A stretch of DNA of 64,000 nt, taken from contig NZ_FONV01000005.1 of the NCBI RefSeq assembly GCF_900113015.1, forward strand, positions 248,001-312,000, in the 5' to 3' direction. Below the pieces are notes generated by a model. That model was not told the DNA's origin, searched no databases, and saw only the letters and a list, made by a program, of their open reading frames with translations. Positions 8,339-16,215 of the stretch are shown one piece after another. The DNA is from Actinoplanes philippinensis (lineage in GTDB: Bacteria > Actinomycetota > Actinomycetes > Mycobacteriales > Micromonosporaceae). Numbering within the stretch: position 1 is the stretch's first letter; each line of letters begins with the position of its first letter. The position numbers and the translations under genes were made by a program.

Positions 8339-8450
8339 CGCTCGCCCTTCCCCTTCTCCCGTCTTCCTCTTCTCCCGTCTTCCCCTTCTCCCGTCTTCCT
8401 CCTCCTCCCTTTCGCCCCTCCCCTCCTTCCGCTTCCCTTCTTCACCTGCG
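8339..8450 (+). repeat. Homopyrimidine tract with 16-bp repeats
   Basis: Almost pure C/T on the plus strand. TTCTCCCGTCTTCC recurs at 8354, 8370 and 8386, a 16-bp period, before degenerating into CT-rich sequence. Polypurine-polypyrimidine mirror-like DNA of this length can form a triplex, which is inference. No gene overlaps it. Confidence 0.75.
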
Positions 8451-8528
8451 ATCGTCTTGCCTCGTTGCCCGGCGTGCTCTGCCGCCTTCGACCGGCCTGC
8501 TATCGCCGTTTCCCCTGGTCTGCTCTGC

Positions 8529-8660
8529 CGGCATCCGCCCGCCCGCACCGCCGGCATCCCGCTTGCCCGCTCTGTCGGCATCCCGCCTGCCGGCATCCCG
8601 CTTGCCGGCATCCCGCTTGCCCGCCTGCCGGCATCCCGCCTGCCCGCCCTGCCAGGCTTC
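8529..8660 (+). repeat. Short tandem repeats around GGCATCCCGC
   Basis: About six copies of GGCATCC(C/G) occur at irregular 15-25 bp spacing between 8529 and 8640, joined by CTTGCC/CCTGCC. It continues the gene-free stretch 8332-8756, which otherwise holds only the next gene's promoter. Confidence 0.7.
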
Positions 8661-8756
8661 CCCCGGCCTGCCCTGCCGCCGTCGCCCGGGCTTCCTTCTA
8701 CCGGCCTCCGGTGAGGCCCGCCGGGGTGGCTTCGGCGTCCCGGTAGGCTTCCGCGG

Positions 8757-9635
8757 GTGCGTATCGGCATCGTGATCCTTCCCGACCAGCGCTGGGCCGT
8801 CGCGAGCCGTCGCTGGCGACTCGCCGACGAGTACGGCTTCGACCATGCTTGGACGTACGACCATCTCGGCTGGCGTGACCTCATCGCCGGCCCGTGGTTC
8901 GACTCGGTGCCGACCCTGACGGCGGCCGCCCTGGTCACCTCCCGGATCCGCCTCGGCACGTATGTGGCGACGCCGAACTTCCGCCACCCGGTGCACTTCG
9001 CGCGCGAGGCCACCGCCCTCGACGACATCTCGGCGGGCCGGCTCATCCTCGGCCTGGGCGCCGGCGGCATCGGCTTCGACTCGGCGGTCCTCGGGCAGCC
9101 GGAACTCACACCTCGCGCCCGGGTCGACCGGTTCGCCGAATTCCTGGAACTGTTCGACACCATCCTGCGGCAGCCGGCGACCACCTGGTCCGGCGACTGG
9201 TTCTCGGCCGTCGACGCCCGCAGCATCCCCGGCCCGGTCCAGCAGCCGCGGCCGCCGTTCGTGGTCGCCGCCAACGGCCCGCGGGCCCTGCGCCTCGCCG
9301 CCCGGCACGGCGATGGCTGGGTCACCACCGGCCCGCAGCACGTGGACAACGCCGAACTGTGGTGGAAGGAGGTCGCCGTGCTCGGCGACCGATTCACCGC
9401 CACGCTGGAGGCGGCCGGCCGCCCCCTGGACTCGGTGGACCGCTACCTGAACCTGGACACGTCACCGATCTTCTCGATGAGCAGCGTGGAGGCCTTCACC
9501 GACGCTGTCGGCCGCGCCCGCGAACTCGGATTCACCGACGTGATCACGCACTGGCCGCGGGAGTCGAGCTGGTATGCCGGCGACGAGACGGTGCTGGAGG
9601 CCGTCGCCGGCGAACTGCCTCGCCTGCGTCTCTGA
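8757..9635 (+). CDS. LLM-class flavin/F420-dependent oxidoreductase
   Basis: Luciferase-like TIM-barrel monooxygenase/reductase of 292 residues. Features: N-terminal strand MRIGIVILP, DHAWTYDHLGWRD, the conserved RIRLGTYVATPNFRHPVHFAREATALDDISAGRLILGLGAGG block, and AARHGDGWVTTGP. The typical F420 marker residues of FGD are absent, so the cofactor could be FMN or F420 and the substrate is unknown. The GTG start has no Shine-Dalgarno; TAGGCT (8744-8749) ends 7 nt before it, indicating a leaderless transcript. It is monocistronic, flanked on both sides by tandem-repeat DNA. Confidence 0.85.
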   Translation: MRIGIVILPDQRWAVASRRWRLADEYGFDHAWTYDHLGWRDLIAGPWFDSVPTLTAAALVTSRIRLGTYVATPNFRHPVHFAREATALDDISAGRLILGLGAGGIGFDSAVLGQPELTPRARVDRFAEFLELFDTILRQPATTWSGDWFSAVDARSIPGPVQQPRPPFVVAANGPRALRLAARHGDGWVTTGPQHVDNAELWWKEVAVLGDRFTATLEAAGRPLDSVDRYLNLDTSPIFSMSSVEAFTDAVGRARELGFTDVITHWPRESSWYAGDETVLEAVAGELPRLRL

Positions 9636-9756
9636 TCCCTCACCGGCCGCGGCCTGGACCGATCACCGATCGCGCCCCGGGCGCCATCGCGCCCGCCGAC
9701 CGGGCGTTGCACCCCGCCGGCTGAGCTTGGCGGTAGACGCGCGCGTTGCGGCTGCC

Positions 9757-9940
9757 GGGCGCGCGGGCTCGGCCGCCGCCGGGCAGGCATTACGGCAGAC
9801 ACGCGGGCGGGCTCGGCCGCCACCTGGCAGGCATTAGGGCAGACACGCGGGCGAGCTTGGCCGCCGCCGGGCAGGCATTAGGGCAGACGCGCGGGCGAGC
9901 TTGGCCGCCGCCGGGCAGGCATTAGGGCAGCCGGACGCCC
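9757..9940 (+). repeat. 44-bp tandem repeat (minisatellite)
   Basis: GCAGGCATTA (first copy GCAGGCATTACGG) recurs at 9783, 9827, 9871 and 9915, exactly 44 bp apart, with GAGCTTGGCCGCCGCCGGG between copies in the best conserved units. The unit is not a multiple of three and no gene crosses it. It occupies the gap between the oxidoreductase and lsr2. The rest of 9636-10177 is GC-rich, with a second small duplication (TTTGCTGCTCGTC near 10005 and 10028), and no gene is evident. Confidence 0.9.
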
Positions 9941-10177
9941 GGGCTCGGGGCAGGCGGGCGGGCTTTGCGGCAGGCAGGCGGATCAATCGCCGCGACGGGC
10001 CGCCTTTGCTGCTCGTCGGCTGGGCATTTGCTGCTCGTCCGCTGGGTCTTCGCTGCGCGTCGCGCCTTTGCGGCTCGGCGCCCGGAAAGTATTTCGCCGT
10101 CCAATTCGGACTGTTAACGATTCGGCGAAGATCGAGTGGGATTTCTCACGCGAGCCCGCTGCGGGGCGGCGGCCACT

Positions 10178-10206
10178 CGCCGTGCCGGTCCGGTGCCGGC
10201 ACGGCG
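10178..10206 (-). terminator. Hairpin terminator after lsr2
   Basis: CGCCGTGCCGG and CCGGCACGGCG form a perfect 11-bp stem with a 7-nt loop, starting 14 nt beyond the lsr2 stop codon. Confidence 0.75.
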
Positions 10207-10219
10207 ACAACGGCACGAA

Positions 10220-10570
10220 TCAGCGGCCGTGCGCGGCCCGGTAGGCGTTGCTGACCTCCTGCGGAATGCGGCCCCGCTCGGAGATTTTGTGCCCGTTGCT
10301 GATCGCCCACTCGCGGATCAACCGGTTCTCGTCGCGCGAGCCGGCGGTCCGGACAGGAGCAGCGCCACGCGACGGGATGCGCGCCGACGTGGTGCGGCCC
10401 AGACGAGTGCCCGCACTGATGAACGGGTCCAGAGCCTTACGCAGCTTTCCGGCATTGGCCTCGGAAAGGTCGATCGTGTAGCTGACGCCGTCGAGACTGA
10501 ACTCGACAGTCCGATCCGCCTTGTTGCCGTCCAGATCGTCGATCAGGGTGGTGATTACCTGCCGCGCCAT
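10220..10570 (-). CDS. lsr2: Lsr2-family nucleoid-associated protein
   Basis: 116-residue xenogeneic silencer that bridges DNA and represses AT-rich, often horizontally acquired genes. N-terminal dimerisation domain MARQVITTLIDDLDG...VEFSLDGVSYTIDLSEANAGKLRKAL is canonical. A linker follows, then the C-terminal DNA-binding domain IREWAISNGHKISERGRIPQEVSNAYRAAH with the RGR motif that inserts into the AT minor groove. ATG 10570 has GGGAG 5 nt upstream; the longer frame adds 16 residues without support. Upstream sequence is unusually AT-rich for the region (AATTCTTTCCC, GAATAATTC), which fits the known autoregulation of lsr2 genes; autoregulation here is inference. Actinomycetes often carry a second copy, so this may be one of two. 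Confidence 0.95.
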   Translation of the reverse strand: MARQVITTLIDDLDGNKADRTVEFSLDGVSYTIDLSEANAGKLRKALDPFISAGTRLGRTTSARIPSRGAAPVRTAGSRDENRLIREWAISNGHKISERGRIPQEVSNAYRAAHGR

Positions 10571-10754
10571 AACGACTCCCGAGATGAATAATTCAACCGC
10601 GCCCAGTCTGGCGCGCAACCGGTCCGCCGCGCAACTCCTGACCGCGATCCGGCAATTCTTTCCCGTCGGTTATCGGAATGGGACCGGGAATGGGAGGCGA
10701 ATCCGTCAAAGCCCGGTTGGCCGAGGGCCGGGTTCCCACGTTAGGGTCGGCGCC

Positions 10755-11186
10755 ATGCAGGACGAGCAGGCCGCCTGGCGGGAGCAGCAACGGCGTGCCG
10801 TGGCCGTTCGCGCCGCCGCTCTGGAGGCCGACCGGGCCGCGGAGACGCGCCGGGCCGAGGCCCTGCTCGACGACTTCGTCCACCGGGCCGGTGAGCTCGG
10901 GCTGCGGCCCCACGTGCTGAGCGCGCGCAGCCTGGACGGCCGGTCGACCTACAAGACCCACGTCCGCGGGTGGTATCTCAAGTCCGACCGCTCGGTCGCG
11001 GTGGGCGAGGACGGTGGCTACTACGTGCTCACCGTCGCCCCGTCGTTGCGCGCCCGGTTCGCCGGAGCCGACCTGTCCCCCAGCGCCGCCCGTCTCATCG
11101 TCGGCGCCGGCGGGGGCGACGGCGACCCGATCCCCCTGGCCACCCTGCTGGAGCGCCGGTTGACCGCCGGCGACCGCTGGCCGTGA
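10755..11186 (+). CDS. Conserved hypothetical protein, coupled to the carboxypeptidase gene
   Basis: 143 residues, no signal peptide or membrane helix. The first 50 residues are charged and helical (QDEQAAWREQQRRAVAVRAAALEADRAAETRRAEALLDDFVHRA), likely a coiled coil. The second half (THVRGWYLKSDRSVAVGEDGGYYVLTVA) looks like a small beta domain. I do not recognise a named family. ATG 10755 lacks a Shine-Dalgarno but TAGGGT (10742-10747) ends 7 nt before it, so a leaderless message is likely. Its TGA overlaps the GTG of the D-Ala-D-Ala carboxypeptidase by four bases, so the two are translated together; a cytoplasmic role linked to cell-wall maturation is inference. Confidence 0.7.
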   Translation: MQDEQAAWREQQRRAVAVRAAALEADRAAETRRAEALLDDFVHRAGELGLRPHVLSARSLDGRSTYKTHVRGWYLKSDRSVAVGEDGGYYVLTVAPSLRARFAGADLSPSAARLIVGAGGGDGDPIPLATLLERRLTAGDRWP

Positions 11187-12811
11187 GGACCCTCCCGGCG
11201 GCGCTGGCCGCGTTCCTGCTGGCCGTCCCGCTCCACGGCACGCCCGCGGTCCCGCTCCACGGCACGCCCGCCTCCCCCGACCGGCCGCCGGCCCCAGCCC
11301 CTGGCACCGCCACGGCTCTCCGCACCACCATTCCCGGCACCGCCACGGCTCTCAACGCCGCCACCGCCACGGCTCTGAATACCGCCGCCGATGCTTTCGA
11401 CACCGCCACCGCAGTTGGCCTCGACGCGGCGACACCCGACATTGCTGCCGGCCATGCCCCTTCGCTGAGCGTCGAGACACACGCCGCGGCGTCGGGTAGC
11501 ACCACCGCGCAGAGCGTCGTATCGGACAACGTCACCGCGCAGAGCGTCACTTCAGGCAACGTAACCGCGCAGAGCGTCACTTCAGGCAGCACCACCGCGC
11601 GGGCCGGCGTCTCCCTCCGTACCGTCTCGCAGGCCCTCGCCGAAGTGCCCTGTCCCAAGCCGAAGATCGCCAAGCCGAGCGCTCCGCCACGACCCACGCC
11701 GCCCGCCGAGGTGGCCGAGGACATGACGGTCGGCGGCCAGGCTCTCGCGACGCACGGGCTGGTCGTCCCGGAAGGCAGCGCCAGTCCACCGGCGCTCACC
11801 GCGACCACTTGGCTGGTCGCCGACCTCGGCACCGGCGAGGTGCTCGGCGCGTGCGGCCCGCACGTGCACCAGACTCCCGCCAGCGTGCAGAAGATGCTGC
11901 TGGCCGCGACCGCGATCGATCAGCTCGACCCGGCCCGTAAGATGACCGTCACCCGCGGCGACCTCGACATCGAACCGGGTAGCTCGGCCGTCGGCCTGGT
12001 GGTCGGCGGCACATACTCGATCTCGACGCTGTGGCTGGGTCTGATGCTCAACTCCGGCAACGACGCGGCCAACGCGCTCGCCAGGTTGGCCGGTGGCGGC
12101 GGCACCGACGGTCTGCGGAAGACGGTCGCCGCGATGAACGCCAAGGCCGCGGCGCTCGGCGCACGCCAGACGCATGCGGTCACACCCTCCGGCCTCGACG
12201 GCAAAGGGCAGTTCACCAGCGCGTACGACTTGGCGCTCATCGCCCGGGTCTGTTTCGCCAACGCCGACTTCCGCAAGTATGTGCTCACGAAGACGGCGCA
12301 GATGCCCGCTCAGAAGAAGCCGAAGGCCGGCGGGTTCCAGTTCCAGAACGAGAACAAGCTGATCTACAACTACCCGGGCGCGCTCGGTGGGAAGACCGGC
12401 TTCACCGATCTGGCCCGGCACAGTTACGTCGGCGCCGCCACCCGCAACGGGCGAACCCTGGTCGCCACCGTCCTCGGCGCCGAGGCCCGGCCGTTGCGCG
12501 GGTGGGAGCAGGGCGCCGCGCTGCTCGACTGGGGCTTCTCCCTGCCGGCCGGCGCATCGGTCGGCAAGCTCGTCACACCGGAGGAGGTCGCGGCGGCTGC
12601 CGAGGCGTCATCGGCCACCCCGGAGTCGACCAGCGCGGGCGGAGGCGGCGAGGCCGTCCAGGCAGCCCACCCGAGCGGACCGACCGGGCTCACGGTGGTC
12701 GCGGCCGTCTCGGTGGCAGCCACGCTGACCGCCATCCCCCTGCTGCTCCTGCTGACCCAGCGACGCCAGCGCCGCCGGCAGAGTCCGCCTCACCAGCGAC
12801 CATCCGCCTAG
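11183..12811 (+). CDS. D-alanyl-D-alanine carboxypeptidase (S11/PBP5-type) with repeat-rich stalk
   Basis: Penicillin-binding DD-carboxypeptidase of 542 residues that trims the terminal D-Ala of peptidoglycan stem peptides outside the membrane. Signal peptide at the N-terminus (RTLPAALAAFLLAVPLHG). Residues about 30-180 are an Ala/Thr/Pro-rich stalk with two repeat families. The S11 domain carries all motifs: S234-V-Q-K237, S291-G-N293 and K404-T-G. A membrane helix near 508-528 (LTVVAAVSVAATLTAIPLLLLL) followed by RRQRRR anchors the C-terminus, in place of the amphipathic helix of E. coli PBP5. GTG at 11183 overlaps the upstream TGA by four bases. The stalk is much longer than in typical homologues. 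Activity is expected to be normal. Confidence 0.9.
   Translation: MRTLPAALAAFLLAVPLHGTPAVPLHGTPASPDRPPAPAPGTATALRTTIPGTATALNAATATALNTAADAFDTATAVGLDAATPDIAAGHAPSLSVETHAAASGSTTAQSVVSDNVTAQSVTSGNVTAQSVTSGSTTARAGVSLRTVSQALAEVPCPKPKIAKPSAPPRPTPPAEVAEDMTVGGQALATHGLVVPEGSASPPALTATTWLVADLGTGEVLGACGPHVHQTPASVQKMLLAATAIDQLDPARKMTVTRGDLDIEPGSSAVGLVVGGTYSISTLWLGLMLNSGNDAANALARLAGGGGTDGLRKTVAAMNAKAAALGARQTHAVTPSGLDGKGQFTSAYDLALIARVCFANADFRKYVLTKTAQMPAQKKPKAGGFQFQNENKLIYNYPGALGGKTGFTDLARHSYVGAATRNGRTLVATVLGAEARPLRGWEQGAALLDWGFSLPAGASVGKLVTPEEVAAAAEASSATPESTSAGGGGEAVQAAHPSGPTGLTVVAAVSVAATLTAIPLLLLLTQRRQRRRQSPPHQRPSA
11500..11605 (+). repeat. 30-bp in-frame tandem repeat in the carboxypeptidase stalk
   Basis: ACCGCGCAGAGCGTC recurs at 11504, 11534 and 11564, with a variant at 11594, exactly 30 bp apart. 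Each unit encodes TAQSV(V/T)S(D/G)(N/S)(V/T). Confidence 0.9.
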
Positions 12812-12860
12812 CGGCTCCGCCGACGCCGGGGCTGGCGACAGCCCGGGGCCGGGCTGACAA

Positions 12861-13078
12861 CATGCCGAGACCGAGGCCGGCCACAGGCTGAGATCGAGGC
12901 CGGCCACAGGCTGAAACCGGAGCCCGCCACAGGCTGAGACCGGAGCTGGCCACACGCTGAGACCGGAGCTGGCCACAGGCTGAAGCCGAGGCCGACGATA
13001 GGCTGAGACCGGGGCCGGCCACAGGCTGAAGCCGATGCCGACGACAGGCTGAGATCGGGGCCGGCCACAGCCTGAGGT
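12861..13078. repeat. 23-bp tandem repeat, nine copies
   Basis: CAGGCTGA-type anchors occur at 12884, 12907, 12930, 12953, 12976, 12999, 13022, 13045 and 13068, an unbroken 23-bp period with A/G and C/T substitutions. It fills the gap between the convergent carboxypeptidase and DUF456 genes. The unit is not a multiple of three. No hairpin terminator other than the array is seen there, so it may itself end transcripts. Confidence 0.9.
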
Positions 13079-13082
13079 TCGG

Positions 13083-13583
13083 TTACGAGAAGGCCAGGCC
13101 GAAGAGCCAGAGGACGGCGATCAGCAGGGCCGAGGCGAGTTCCACCAGGAGGGACAGGCCGACCACGGCGATCGCGGCGCGGGTCGACGGCCAGGCCCGC
13201 TCGGAACCCAGGCGGCGTAGCTCCATCAGCCAGACGCCGAGGATGAAGCCCAGCACCAGGCCGACAACCGGCACCAGGAAGAAGCCGATCAGGCCGAGGG
13301 CACCACCGACCGCGACGGCCGCGGCCGGGACACCGGTGTCCTTCAGCTTCTTGCCGGGCCATACGAACTTGACCACCATCCCGATCCCGGCGATCAGCGT
13401 GGCGAGCACGGCGACCAGCAGCCGGGCGCCACCGGAACCGCCGCCGAGCAGCGCCCAGAGCAGCACGCCACCCCAGGTCAGCAGCAGTCCGGGCAGGATC
13501 GGCAGAAGCACGCCGATCACCCCGGTCAAGATCACAAGGCCGGAGACGAGGGTGACGGCCGCGCTCGTGTCGCTCAGATCCAT
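13083..13583 (-). CDS. DUF456 integral membrane protein
   Basis: 166-residue polytopic protein with about five predicted helices: VTLVSGLVILTGVIGVLLPILPGLLLTWGGVLLWALL, LLVAVLATLIAGIGMVV, VAVGGALGLIGFFLVPVVGLVLGFILGVWLMEL and AAIAVVGLSLLVELASALLIAVLWLFGL. The VLLPILPGLLL motif and the Gly-rich FFLVPVVGLVLGFILG segment are typical of DUF456. Function unknown; glycine-zipper-like helices suggest a membrane scaffold or small transporter. ATG 13583 is chosen because AAGG lies 8 nt upstream; a GTG 9 nt further upstream is too close to it. It reads towards the 23-bp array. Confidence 0.8.
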   Translation of the reverse strand: MDLSDTSAAVTLVSGLVILTGVIGVLLPILPGLLLTWGGVLLWALLGGGSGGARLLVAVLATLIAGIGMVVKFVWPGKKLKDTGVPAAAVAVGGALGLIGFFLVPVVGLVLGFILGVWLMELRRLGSERAWPSTRAAIAVVGLSLLVELASALLIAVLWLFGLAFS

Positions 13584-14089
13584 GCGGCACACCTTGCCGC
13601 ACCCGCACGGGAACTCTCAACCGGACCCCTGACCCGCCGATGGAAGGCCATCGCGAACACAGCGCCCCGAAACGAGAAAGGCCGATCAACCCGCACCGCC
13701 AGAGCAAGCGGCCCGATCCGGCCGGGCCGGCATCCAGCAGGCCAGCCGGCCCGGCGAGCAAGGCACAGCAAGGCAATGCCAGCACCCGGCAGACCGGCCA
13801 GGCAAGCGAGACACAGCGAGCCAGAACCAGTGGGCCGACCACCAGGCGAAACGGACCGGCGGGCGATGCGGGCCGGGCCAGGCCAAGCGGACCGGGCCAA
13901 GGCGGGCCAGGCCAAGGCGGGCCGGGCGCGGCCAAGGCGGGGCCGGGCGCGGCCGAGAGCGGGCCGATTTGAAGCAACCGGTAGGCAACTGTCCGTGACC
14001 GGAGCACGCACCCTCCGCACTTGAAAGTTTCTCCTGTCAGCCGGTGCCCACCCAGCCAGGGGCGCCGACGAGCAACCGGGGGAAACCAG
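13584..14089. other. Gene-poor divergent region with purine/GGCC-rich low complexity
   Basis: 506 nt between the DUF456 and sigma factor genes. Positions 13870-13965 repeat GGGCCAAGGCGGGCCAGGCC-type motifs. A 110-codon open frame (13640-13972) has no Shine-Dalgarno and only low-complexity product, so I do not call it. The last 100 nt are more balanced in composition and presumably hold the sigma factor promoter. Confidence 0.5.
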
Positions 14090-15013
14090 ATGACCAGCAC
14101 CGTGACGACCGCTGCCGACCTCACCGCCGACACCGCTTCCGCCACGCCTGTGCTCAGCGTGCGGGAGCAGGAGGACCTGATCCGTACGCACATGCCGCTG
14201 GTCGGCCACCTGGTGCGGGACATGCTGAGCCGGATCCCGAACCACATCCACCGCGATGACCTGACCAGCGCCGGCCTGCACGCTCTGGTCACGGCGGCCC
14301 GCGGCTGGGACCCGCAGCGGGGTGTGCCGTTCCACCGGTTCGCCGGCACCCGGATCCGCGGCGCTCTGCTCGACGAGCTTCGCGCGCTGGACTGGGCGAC
14401 CCGTTCGGTGCGGTCGAAGGCCCGCAACACCGACGTCACGCGCCAGCAGCTGACCACCACGCTGGGCCGCACGCCGACTCCGGAGGAGCTGGCGCAGGCG
14501 CTGGGCACCACGACGACGGACCTGCACCAGACCGACACCGACGTGCAGCGCGCGACTGTGCTGTCGTTGCAGGGCTTCACCACCAGCAGTGCCGACGACC
14601 TGGTCACCGAGCGTGAGCCGGGCCCTGAGGAGATGCTGCTGCGCCGGGAGCAGATCGGCTACCTGCACCACGCCATCGACTCGCTGCCGGAGCGTCTGCA
14701 GACGGTCGTCACCGAGTACTTCCTGCAGGAGCGCCCGATGGCGGACATCGCGGCTGACCTGGGCGTCACCGAGTCGCGGGTCTCGCAGCTGCGGGCCGAG
14801 GCGCTGTCGCTGCTGCGGGACGGCCTGAACACGCACCTGAACCCGGAGCTGGCACCGGTCCCGGAGAACCCGGAGAGCATCACGGCCCGCCGCCGCGCCA
14901 CCTACTACGCGAACATCGCCAACAACACCACGATGCGCAGCCGTCTGGCGATGACGAACGCGCAGGGTCACACGGCGATCGGCCGCGGCGTCAAGCCGGC
15001 TCCGGCCGCCTGA
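14090..15013 (+). CDS. FliA/WhiG-type RNA polymerase sigma factor
   Basis: Sigma-70 group 3 factor of 307 residues, cytoplasmic. Region 2: IRTHMPLVGHLVRDMLSRIPNHIHRDDLTSAGLHALVTAARGWDPQRGVPFHRFAGTRIRGALLDELRALDWATRSVR. Region 3: TRQQLTTTLGRTPTPEELAQALG. Region 4: LPERLQTVVTEYFLQERPMADIAADLGVTESRVSQLRAEALSLLRDGL. The RGALLDELRALDWATRSVR block is diagnostic of FliA/WhiG. A C-terminal extension of about 50 residues (ARRRATYYANIANNTTMRSRLAMT) is shared with the second sigma factor in this window. In Actinoplanes such factors drive flagellar and spore genes; the target here is inference. ATG 14090 has GGGGGA 7 nt upstream. No anti-sigma gene adjoins. Confidence 0.93.
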   Translation: MTSTVTTAADLTADTASATPVLSVREQEDLIRTHMPLVGHLVRDMLSRIPNHIHRDDLTSAGLHALVTAARGWDPQRGVPFHRFAGTRIRGALLDELRALDWATRSVRSKARNTDVTRQQLTTTLGRTPTPEELAQALGTTTTDLHQTDTDVQRATVLSLQGFTTSSADDLVTEREPGPEEMLLRREQIGYLHHAIDSLPERLQTVVTEYFLQERPMADIAADLGVTESRVSQLRAEALSLLRDGLNTHLNPELAPVPENPESITARRRATYYANIANNTTMRSRLAMTNAQGHTAIGRGVKPAPAA

Positions 15014-15134
15014 CATCCGCGATACGGACGGGCGCGATGCGGACCGGCTCGGCGTCTCAGGACGCCGGGACCCGGGAGGGGTACGGCCACGCGTACCCAC
15101 CGGACCGGTGTCCGTCCCGCGCCCCGTGCTGAAA

Positions 15135-15180
15135 CGGTGAGGCTCCCACGGTGTCCCGAGACACGGTGGGAGCCTCACCG
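15135..15180. terminator. Long hairpin, likely bidirectional terminator
   Basis: GGTGAGGCTCCCACGGTGTC pairs with the downstream copy around a CCGA loop, a stem of about 20 bp with one mismatch. It lies between the sigma factor and the convergent GNAT gene, whose stop is 11 nt away. Confidence 0.8.
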
Positions 15181-15190
15181 GGTTCGGGGG

Positions 15191-16114
15191 TCAGCCCAGT
15201 TCGAGGGACGTGACGGCGTAGATCCCGGCGCGGTCGATCTCGGGGACGCCGCCGGTGTACATCCGTGCCGTGTCCCAGGCGGCTTTGAGTCCCGCCCGTT
15301 CGGCGAGCCGCACGGCTTCCTGGTGCCCGGCCGGCACGTCGATCATGACCGGCACCTCGTCGCCGGCGGCCGGTACGACTCCGCCGCCGAGCAGGGCGGT
15401 TCCGCCGCTGATCAGTTCGGCGCCGGCCGGCCGTACCCCGCCGGGAACGCTGAGTGAGGCGAGCAGTGACTCGGCGATCTCCGGTGAGTCGGCGAACAGC
15501 GGCCCGATCCGGTCGACGTCGCCGGCCGGCCGGCGCGCCGCGAAACCGACGACGGCGCCGCCGCGGCGTGCGACGACGGCCCGCCGCCCGGGCAGCGTGA
15601 TCCACAGGGCGAGGAAGGCGTCCCGCTCGGCCGGGAAGAACCGCCGGTCGTACGCGGCCAGGTCGGTGAACGCCACGCTGCGGGCATCGGTGACCTCGAT
15701 GCCGGTGTCGCGTCGCAGCCCGCCGAGGACGCCCTGGTATCGGGTGGTGGTCCAGGCGTCCCGGAAGCCCGACTTCCGATAGTTGTCCTGTTGCGCGACG
15801 ACCCCGTCGAGCCCGATGTTGCGTCCGGCGAGCCGTTCGATGCCGGCCTGCCAGGTCCGGTACCCGAAGCCGCGCCCGCGGAACTCCGGAACGGTCAGGT
15901 AGAGCCCGATGAAGCCGTGTCCGGTCCCGTAGCGGATCGCGGAGATCGACGTGATCGGCCGCCCGTCCAGCCGTCCCACCAGGAACCCGCCGGGGTCCGC
16001 CGGGAAGAAGGCGCTCTCGTCGCCGTCGCCCGGGTTCCAGCCCTCGGCCACCGCCCACCCGGCGATCACCCGCACATCGTCAGCGCTGGCCGCCGACACT
16101 CTGAATTCAGCCAC
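15191..16114 (-). CDS. GNAT acetyltransferase, YitH-like two-domain type
   Basis: 307-residue N-acetyltransferase. The first GNAT domain carries YLTVPEFRGRGFGYRTWQAGIERLAG, the acetyl-CoA pyrophosphate-binding R-G-x-G-x-G/A region, and is followed by VVAQQDNYRKSGF, the usual C-terminal part of the fold. The second half, ending in MYTGGVPEIDRAGIYAVTSLELG, matches the Acetyltransf_18 domain of YitH-like enzymes. Substrate unknown. The GTG start has no Shine-Dalgarno; TAGAGT ends 6 nt upstream, so translation is probably leaderless. Convergent with the sigma factor and transcribed away from helD, 101 nt from its stop. Confidence 0.85.
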   Translation of the reverse strand: MAEFRVSAASADDVRVIAGWAVAEGWNPGDGDESAFFPADPGGFLVGRLDGRPITSISAIRYGTGHGFIGLYLTVPEFRGRGFGYRTWQAGIERLAGRNIGLDGVVAQQDNYRKSGFRDAWTTTRYQGVLGGLRRDTGIEVTDARSVAFTDLAAYDRRFFPAERDAFLALWITLPGRRAVVARRGGAVVGFAARRPAGDVDRIGPLFADSPEIAESLLASLSVPGGVRPAGAELISGGTALLGGGVVPAAGDEVPVMIDVPAGHQEAVRLAERAGLKAAWDTARMYTGGVPEIDRAGIYAVTSLELG

Positions 16115-16215
16115 GCGGCCACTCTAGATACGCATAACGGACAAATGCGCCAGCCCCGCCGCAGGAGACACGTGGTGACCTGCGGCTCGACACGGGCCAC
16201 AGGTCACCACGAGAG

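Noticed and set aside
8339..8700. CRISPR-like array
   Set aside because: Units are 15-25 bp without constant repeats and unique spacers, and no cas gene is near.
9757..9940. CRISPR or attachment site interpretation of the 44-bp array
   Set aside because: Whole 44-bp units are repeated, with no unique spacer, no integrase and no tRNA gene nearby.
12608..13022. Minus-strand frames across the 23-bp repeat array
   Set aside because: Period 23 shifts frame at each unit; products are repeats of the DNA unit only. Overlaps the carboxypeptidase end.
13640..13972. 110-codon open frame in the gap before the sigma factor
   Set aside because: No ribosome site or promoter; product is low-complexity Gly/Pro/Arg from GGCC-type repeats.
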